Part shown: positions 59,829 through 64,000 of the stretch, in pieces | Layout of the letters: every line of letters starts with the position of its first letter | How positions within the stretch are numbered: the first letter of the stretch is position 1 | DNA from: Dendrocalamus latiflorus | Lineage: Eukaryota; Streptophyta; Magnoliopsida; Poales; Poaceae | Length of the DNA stretch: 64,000 bases | Reading direction: 5' to 3' | NCBI GenBank assembly: GCA_017311315.1 | Contig: CM029647.1 | Location: 4,968,576-5,032,575, forward strand | Program-made: the position numbers and the translations under genes | Notes under the pieces: model-generated | The model's input: only the letters and a program-made list of their open reading frames with translations | The model's database searches: none | What the model was told of the DNA's origin: nothing

Positions 59829-60546
59829 TTTTGCCCCTCTTAACTTATGCCTAAAGTTCGCATAACACCTTCAACTACAGAATCGTTCGCTTTGCATTCC
59901 TAAACTATCGAAACCAGATCAAATCACCCCCTCGTCCTAAATCACTCTAGTTTTTGATAACATGGCATCCATGTGTATAGGTTTCACTGGTGTGTCATAC
60001 CCGATAGTTTATAAAAGGGTTCCTCTGAAGATAAGGAATTACATAGTAGCCCTTGAAGCATACAAAGAGGGCTTAGAATAAAGAAAAATCATAAACAAGC
60101 CCTTGCAGATTCTCAAGTCACTGGGAATGAAGATCAAATCATCAAATGTTCCAAGCTACGGCTCAAGGGGACCTTGTCGAGTGCATCACTGAAGGAATTC
60201 GTCGCCGATCCTCGGCTCTTCTTTTCAACCTCCACTCCAAGGAGGCTATTCTTCCTTTGTTGATCCAGCCTACTGGTCTTAGGTCTAGGCGTCCATGGCA
60301 AGAGGAGCAACGATAGAAATATGTAAGTGCTTGTTTATAATTTTTTTCTTTATTTTGAGCCTTCTTTGTGTGCTTTAAGGGTTATTATGTAATTTTTATC
60401 TTTGGAGGGATCTTTTTGCAAACTATAGGGTATGACAGCATCAGCAAACCCTGTACGCGTGGACTCCACATCATCCAAAATGGACGGCTTAAGACGAGAG
60501 GTTGATTTGATTCGGTTTTAATAGTTAAGAGGTTTTGTGGGGATAA

Positions 60547-61229
60547 GGCTCTGTTTGGATCCATCCATCTAAACTTTAGTCACTAAAGTTTAGATCTAAA
60601 GTCTCCAAACAGGTGGTCTAAAGTTAGATCTAAACTTTAGCTAACCCTAAAAAACACTTTAGACCATTAGTCCACCAAAGTGAACTAAAGTGGTCTAAAG
60701 TTTTGGGTTCTTAGAGCATCTCCAATGGGTCTATAGCAGCTATCTACAAGAGAGTCCATGTCATCAACTGTCCTACGTGGAAGATATTAAATGAAGAAAG
60801 AGAACGCAGCTCTCTACAGCTCTAGAGATAGTCTATAGCGCCAAACGAGGCAGCCTCCATAAATTCTGTGTGTGCATGTAAGTATCAAATAGCTATCCTT
60901 ATAGATAGTTCTTTAGAATGCTAACTTTAGTGTGTACTATATAGATGATGTGGAAGTCTTATAGTTAGTTGCTAGCTATAACCATTGGAGATGCCCTTAG
61001 GCACAAAGACGTGTTTACCTATGCATGTTGGTCTCTCACCTCTCATTTAATGGCTGACGCACGAAACGAGGAGATGTAGTATGGTCTTTTTGAAACTTTA
61101 GTCCTATCCATTAGTACAGGATCCAAACAGGACCTTCGACTAAAGTTTAGTGGCTAAAGTTTAGCCAACTAAAGTTTAGTTCAAAACTTTAGATAACTAA
61201 ATTTTAGATCATGGGATCCAAACAGGACC
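60547..61229. mobile_element. PIF/Harbinger-like MITE, right arm copy
   Basis: Mirror of 58636-59014, with 18 extra bases near 60575 and interrupted by the younger MITE at 60714-60996. Confidence 0.8.
60714..60996. mobile_element. MITE present in the right arm only
   Basis: TIR GAGCATCTCCAATGGGT and inverse GGGCATCTCCAATGGTT; TTA duplicated at 60711-60713 and 60997-60999. The mirror position in the left arm (near 58868) is an uninterrupted empty site with a single TAA. Confidence 0.92.
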
Positions 61230-61264
61230 TAAATCGAGGGGGGTAAAGTGTAGTTCTTCCCGAT

Positions 61265-61490
61265 ATTAACCGGTCTGGTCAAAGCGCTTGCTTCCTCTTC
61301 AGATCCTCGGCACTGTGCAGAAGCCCGCCGCTCTTCGCAGGCCGCCTCCTGCGAAGCGCCCTCCCTTGACATCACCGGCTGCCAGCCTCAGGCTCCTCCG
61401 GTCGGGACCACGCCACTCCACCTCCGCCTCATTCGCCCCGCCGCCGGAGATCCGCCAGGAGTGGTAGTTCCCTCGTCAGTAAGTCCTAGC
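61265..61490 (+). promoter_or_regulatory. GC-rich leader-like segment, right arm
   Basis: Mirror of 58375-58600. The two copies are head to head, each facing away from the centre of the palindrome. Confidence 0.35.
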
Positions 61491-63453
61491 CTCGGTTGGT
61501 TTCGCCTTCCTTAGTTTGCGGCTCTGAGTTGCTAGCAAGCGAAGCTATCTGCGAGATTGGGGGTTCCGTTTAGCTCTTATGCGCGCCCACTATTTTTCGG
61601 ATTAGCATGCGGTGTTCGTTGTGAGTAGCGGGTAATCTATGGCGGGGCTTGAGCAGGGTTTAAGGAGGCGCCAAGCTTGAGCCGAGATAGCTACCAATCT
61701 ACTGCGATCATGTCCCATGCTTTTTTGTTAGCGTAGCTGCAGAGGAAATCGATTAGGGAAGGTGCCTGGTGCCATAATTTAGCGAATTTGTGGTTAGCAA
61801 GCCATTGGAGTGACCATTTCTGGCGAACTTACTGGGTACTGCAGTGAGGAACAGGTTGGGGGGATGGGAGGAGACATTGAGTCGATCGGTTATCGCTCTG
61901 TTTATCGATGGAAGTTGGATACTGCCCAATAAAAGCAAGCAGATGATCCAATTATGCACCCAGCCAGGCCTTGTCGGAATGTTCGATCATTAGCTCTAAT
62001 TGGACCTGTGAAACAAACGGCACTCTTAATTAAAGTAAGCAGTGTAATTAACTTAATTGAAAATAATTAAGAAATAAATAGAATAATTACAACGTATTTA
62101 ATTATATCACAGTAATTATGACTCAGTGCAAGCAAATTAAAAATATTACAACATTTGATTATACACAGAGCACAAGTATTACAGTCAGAACTGAAATAAT
62201 TACAACAATTGCATAAGTGTAGAAACTAAAATTACAAGATTACATCATTCATCATATTATATTTCATTTTGTATACATACACTTGTAGTTGTGTTTCCGG
62301 TTGTCTAGTTGAATCCGTAGTCACTGTGAGTAAGTCACCGCCAAAAACCCTGCATTGTTTAGATAGCCCAAAACCCAGAATTGAAACAATCCAAGGGAAA
62401 ATAAAAATAGAAAGAAGTAGTCGTCAGAACCCGTTCGGCTTTAGAATACTGAAATCTTAGCGCTCATCGAGATACCAGGACCGTACGGGGCTAACGGATA
62501 CCTCTCGCTTTACTGGGCCACATCATTCGACAACAAACTGAACCAACACCCACTTTAAATTTTACCAACATTACCTCAAACAGTAGAAAGCCAAACCACA
62601 GTGCTGAGACCACCCTAAGGACCTTCGGTCCATGAGGGTCACCCTATTTTTACCCATTGCACAGTAGCAAGAGAGGGAGCCAAGGATAAGATCGAACCAA
62701 GCCATAGAGGGAGAGGCCGTGCCACATCCCTTCTTAACCAAGCCACCATCACAGAGGGAGAAGCCATTCCTGCAATCGCCATTTTGCTCGCTCTCCATCC
62801 CATTTCCCACCTCTCTTCCCCAAACCATTCCATTGAAGCCGAGAGCAAGAGACAAAGAGAGAGGATCCAGGGAGGGGGAGAAGGCAGCCAAAGGAGTTAG
62901 GGAAGACCGAAGGGGAGAGGACCGCAACCACGACGACCTAGGAGCCAAGAATCTCCAAGAACCAGCCACGACCGACAGGGACCAGAGAAGAAGAAGGCCA
63001 ACCAACTGGGAGCACGTGGGGAGCACCACTTCCACCATTGCCATCATCATCGCCTTTCCATTTCCAACCCGACCAAGCCAAGTAGCTCACCCCATCTATC
63101 CCTTTCTTGTCCCCCCATAGCACATGCACCAACACAGCATAGCACAAAGGCCTTACTGGCTGAGTAGAGTAGCAGTAGTAAATAGGAGAGGAGAGGCTAG
63201 CTCTCACCTCGTCCGGGTAGGGCCGCGATGGTCAAGCATCACCGGCTCATGGCAGCGGGCTCGCAGATGGCTACAGTATGCCCTTGGCAAGCCGCATGCT
63301 CCCTCGCGCATGTGAGCTCCCAAGTACCGTCACGACGACTCAACAACCAGCCTCTCACCACCATCGCATGCACCATGTGTAAGGTAAATCAAAATAAAAT
63401 TAGCATAAAAATGGAAGGAAATCAAGTAGATCGAGGTTAGCCCGGTGTAGAAA

Positions 63454-64000
63454 AGGGAGGGGGAACCGTTGTTTGGCAGAGCCACGCCGAATACCACCTC
63501 ACCGACATTGGATCCGGTTAGAGAGGAGGAAGTGCGGGAATCGTGGGGGAAGCCGACGAGGGAAGTCAGCGGTGCCCCATTGAGAACGATGTTGAACCAC
63601 CGGTACCGCGCCCAAATCCGAACCGCTAGAGCCGTTGGGCCACAATGCCAAAGAGGCAGCACGGGGACCACGACGGAGGAGGCCTCCAACGGAAAATAGG
63701 GGCTAGATCAGAGCAAATTGGTAGGGATCCGAGCCGAGAGGGGATCAAGAGTAGGAGAGAGAAGGCCGAGCATTGTGAGTGCATACGTGTGGGTCGTGCC
63801 ATGTGTGTGTGCATGTGTAGGGCTAGTTGAGTGCATGGTGTGTTGGGCAGCGTGTGTGCATTGGGCCAGAGTGGCTGAGTGCGGGTCGAGCCAGTGGGCT
63901 ACACGAGTTGGGCCAGCAGTAGGCTGGCCAGGAAAATAGAGAGCAGGGTGAATTCAAAAATAGTTTGGGGCGTTGGAATATTTGATCGCAGATAAAATCG
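63454..64000. other. Right flank of the palindrome
   Basis: GC-moderate DNA with no recognised domain; a minus-strand ORF (63330-63689) crosses the palindrome edge. GT-rich text near 63790-63870 (gtgtgtgtgcatgtgtaggg) may belong to a retrotransposon leader, but this cannot be shown. Confidence 0.35.

Larger units (their letters stand above)
56412..63453. repeat. Giant inverted repeat (palindrome)
   Basis: Left arm 56412-59732 (3321 bp) is the inverse of right arm 59829-63453 (3625 bp), with a 96 bp spacer. Paired positions sum to 119865 in the outer part and 119561 in the inner part; the 304 bp difference equals a 283 bp MITE plus its 3 bp duplication in the right arm and an 18 bp indel. The outer parts look identical wherever compared; the inner parts differ by scattered point changes. 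No target duplication at the outer ends, so it is not simply a transposon. Confidence 0.97.

Noticed and set aside
56412..63453. The palindrome as a missed-adapter long-read artefact
   Set aside because: One arm has a MITE with its own TTA duplication, an 18 bp indel and point changes that the other lacks; an artefact would give equal arms.
56412..63453. The palindrome as a single foldback or Pack-MULE transposon
   Set aside because: No 8-11 bp target duplication is visible (tttccttga on the left, agggagggg on the right).

Overview
The window is nuclear DNA of a grass (Poaceae), most likely a panicoid. The signs are split genes with GT..AG introns, GC-rich first exons, and dense nested grass-type transposons: CACTA, hAT, PIF/Harbinger-like and Stowaway-like MITEs, a Helitron, Copia and Gypsy pieces and a SINE. 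Only two host genes are well supported. One is a minus-strand gene of three exons (5838-14493, 837 aa) for a plant nuclear protein that I place, from memory, near HAPLESS 8. The other is a plus-strand gene of three exons (52671-54543, 339 aa) for a double B-box protein of the BBX22/LZF1 type.

Layout. 1-2344: decayed Gypsy-type sequence (gag on the minus strand, one LTR). 2389-5416: a Helitron with canonical ends that carries a long GGTCGAAG-type minisatellite. 5838-14493: the HAP8-like gene. Its 6 kb second intron holds a Copia deletion derivative fused to a truncated CACTA element, and a candidate microRNA hairpin. 15686-16666: a MITE and a hAT MITE. 17216-21395: a CACTA element (TSD GTT) without transposase; it carries an uncharacterised ORF, also present as a pseudogene in the intronic CACTA, and several large foldbacks. 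21396-30467: low-information DNA with a SINE, MITEs, a hAT relic (27413-28946) and an (AT)n tract of about 200 bp. 30518-41377: a 10.86 kb CACTA element (TSD ACT), inserted in a MITE, that looks structurally complete: a TNP2-type transposase (four exons, 1137 aa) and a second gene with a Transposase_24-like domain (seven exons, about 576 aa), both open in every exon I could join. 42385-43403: a CACTA relic (TSD GCA). 48279-about 52270: a decayed Ac-like hAT element with an inner hAT (48591-49921, TSD cccccagt) that carries an F-box/PP2-B gene fragment.

56412-63453: a giant inverted repeat with arms of 3.3 and 3.6 kb around a 96 bp spacer. One arm holds a MITE that the other lacks, and the arms differ by an 18 bp indel and point changes. 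This argues for a real, evolved palindrome and against a read artefact.

The two host genes show no functional link. The most notable items are the palindrome, the intact-looking CACTA element, the intronic hairpin, the foldback cluster in the 4.2 kb CACTA, and the shared ORF carried by two CACTA elements. All coordinates, splice sites and repeats were read by eye; family names come from memory of motifs and were not searched.
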